A program made the position numbers and the translations under genes. From the NCBI GenBank assembly GCA_006226265.1, contig SBHH01000188.1, forward strand, positions 1 through 16,793: a DNA stretch of 16,793 bases. Reading direction: 5' to 3'. Of this stretch, positions 16,605 to 16,793 are shown piece by piece. The DNA comes from Alphaproteobacteria bacterium. Lineage in GTDB: Bacteria > Pseudomonadota > Alphaproteobacteria > Sneathiellales > Sneathiellaceae. Positions within the stretch are counted from its first letter, which is position 1. Every line of letters begins with the position of its first letter. Below the pieces are notes generated by a model. That model saw only the letters and a program-made list of their open reading frames with translations. It made no database searches and was not told the DNA's origin.

Positions 16605-16793
16605 TCACGCCTTTTCAAAGCAATAACCGACCGCCCGCACGGTGCGAATGAGATCAGGCTCCCCTTCTCCGTTCAGGGCCTTGCGGAGCCGCCGGATATG
16701 CACATCAACTGTGCGATCCTCAACATAGACATTCTGTCCCCAAACGCCATCCAACAACTGCTCGCGCGAGAGAACCCGCCCCGAGCGTTCCAT
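16605..16793 (-). CDS. phoB: Phosphate regulon response regulator PhoB, C-terminal part only
   Basis: This is the DNA-binding end of an OmpR/PhoB-type response regulator; the receiver domain and most of the protein lie beyond the right edge, so the first Met visible (16793) is internal. Seen: 62 residues forming the second half of a winged-helix domain, with [16 protein letters not shown], then the recognition helix [14 protein letters not shown] and the wing [12 protein letters not shown]. The wording around [19 protein letters not shown] is typical of PhoB, which activates phosphate-starvation genes after phosphorylation by PhoR. Another OmpR-family member such as ChvI or CtrA-independent paralogues cannot be excluded from this fragment, but PhoB fits best. 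Confidence 0.8.
   Translation of the reverse strand: MERSGRVLSREQLLDGVWGQNVYVEDRTVDVHIRRLRKALNGEGEPDLIRTVRAVGYCFEKA

Overview
This window looks like a chromosomal segment of an alphaproteobacterium. The evidence is the protein sequence style, the CysN-CysC fusion, the ArsR-methyltransferase regulator beside metF and metH, the mlaA-mlaC pair and a PhoB of alphaproteobacterial type. I cannot fix the order or genus. I see no rRNA, tRNA, CRISPR array, insertion sequence or phage gene. Apart from the two genes cut by the window ends, all genes are intact, so this reads as ordinary core-genome territory with a few regulatory details worth a second look.

Layout. (1) Positions 1-2714, plus strand: cysD (5' end outside the window) and cysNC, which together make PAPS from sulfate and ATP. 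(2) Positions 2711-5288, minus strand: a methyltransferase of unassigned role with C-terminal TPR-like helices, then rfbA (glucose-1-phosphate thymidylyltransferase). The rfbA and cysNC stop codons overlap tail to tail. (3) Positions 5482-9105, plus strand: a full-length fused 5-oxoprolinase. (4) Positions 9130-14759, minus strand: an operon read sahR-metF-metH. It makes methyl-THF and methionine and is headed by a probable SAH-responsive repressor. A near-perfect 24-bp palindrome about 30 bp upstream of sahR is the obvious candidate operator. (5) Positions 14760-15075: an AT-rich divergent regulatory region. (6) Positions 15076-16576, plus strand: mlaA and mlaC, encoding outer-membrane and periplasmic parts of the phospholipid retrograde transport system. 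(7) Positions 16605-16793, minus strand: the C-terminal DNA-binding domain of phoB, running off the right edge.

How the genes relate. Sulfur and one-carbon chemistry recurs: sulfate activation, methionine synthesis with its SAH sensor, and 5-oxoproline recycling, which is linked to glutathione turnover. These units are separate transcripts on opposite strands, so the shared theme may be coincidence.

I did not find a convincing previously undescribed system. The most useful leads are the sahR operator, a PHO-box-like 7-4-7 repeat and a long-distance inverted repeat in the sahR/mlaA intergenic region, and the uncharacterised methyltransferase-TPR protein next to an orphan rfbA.
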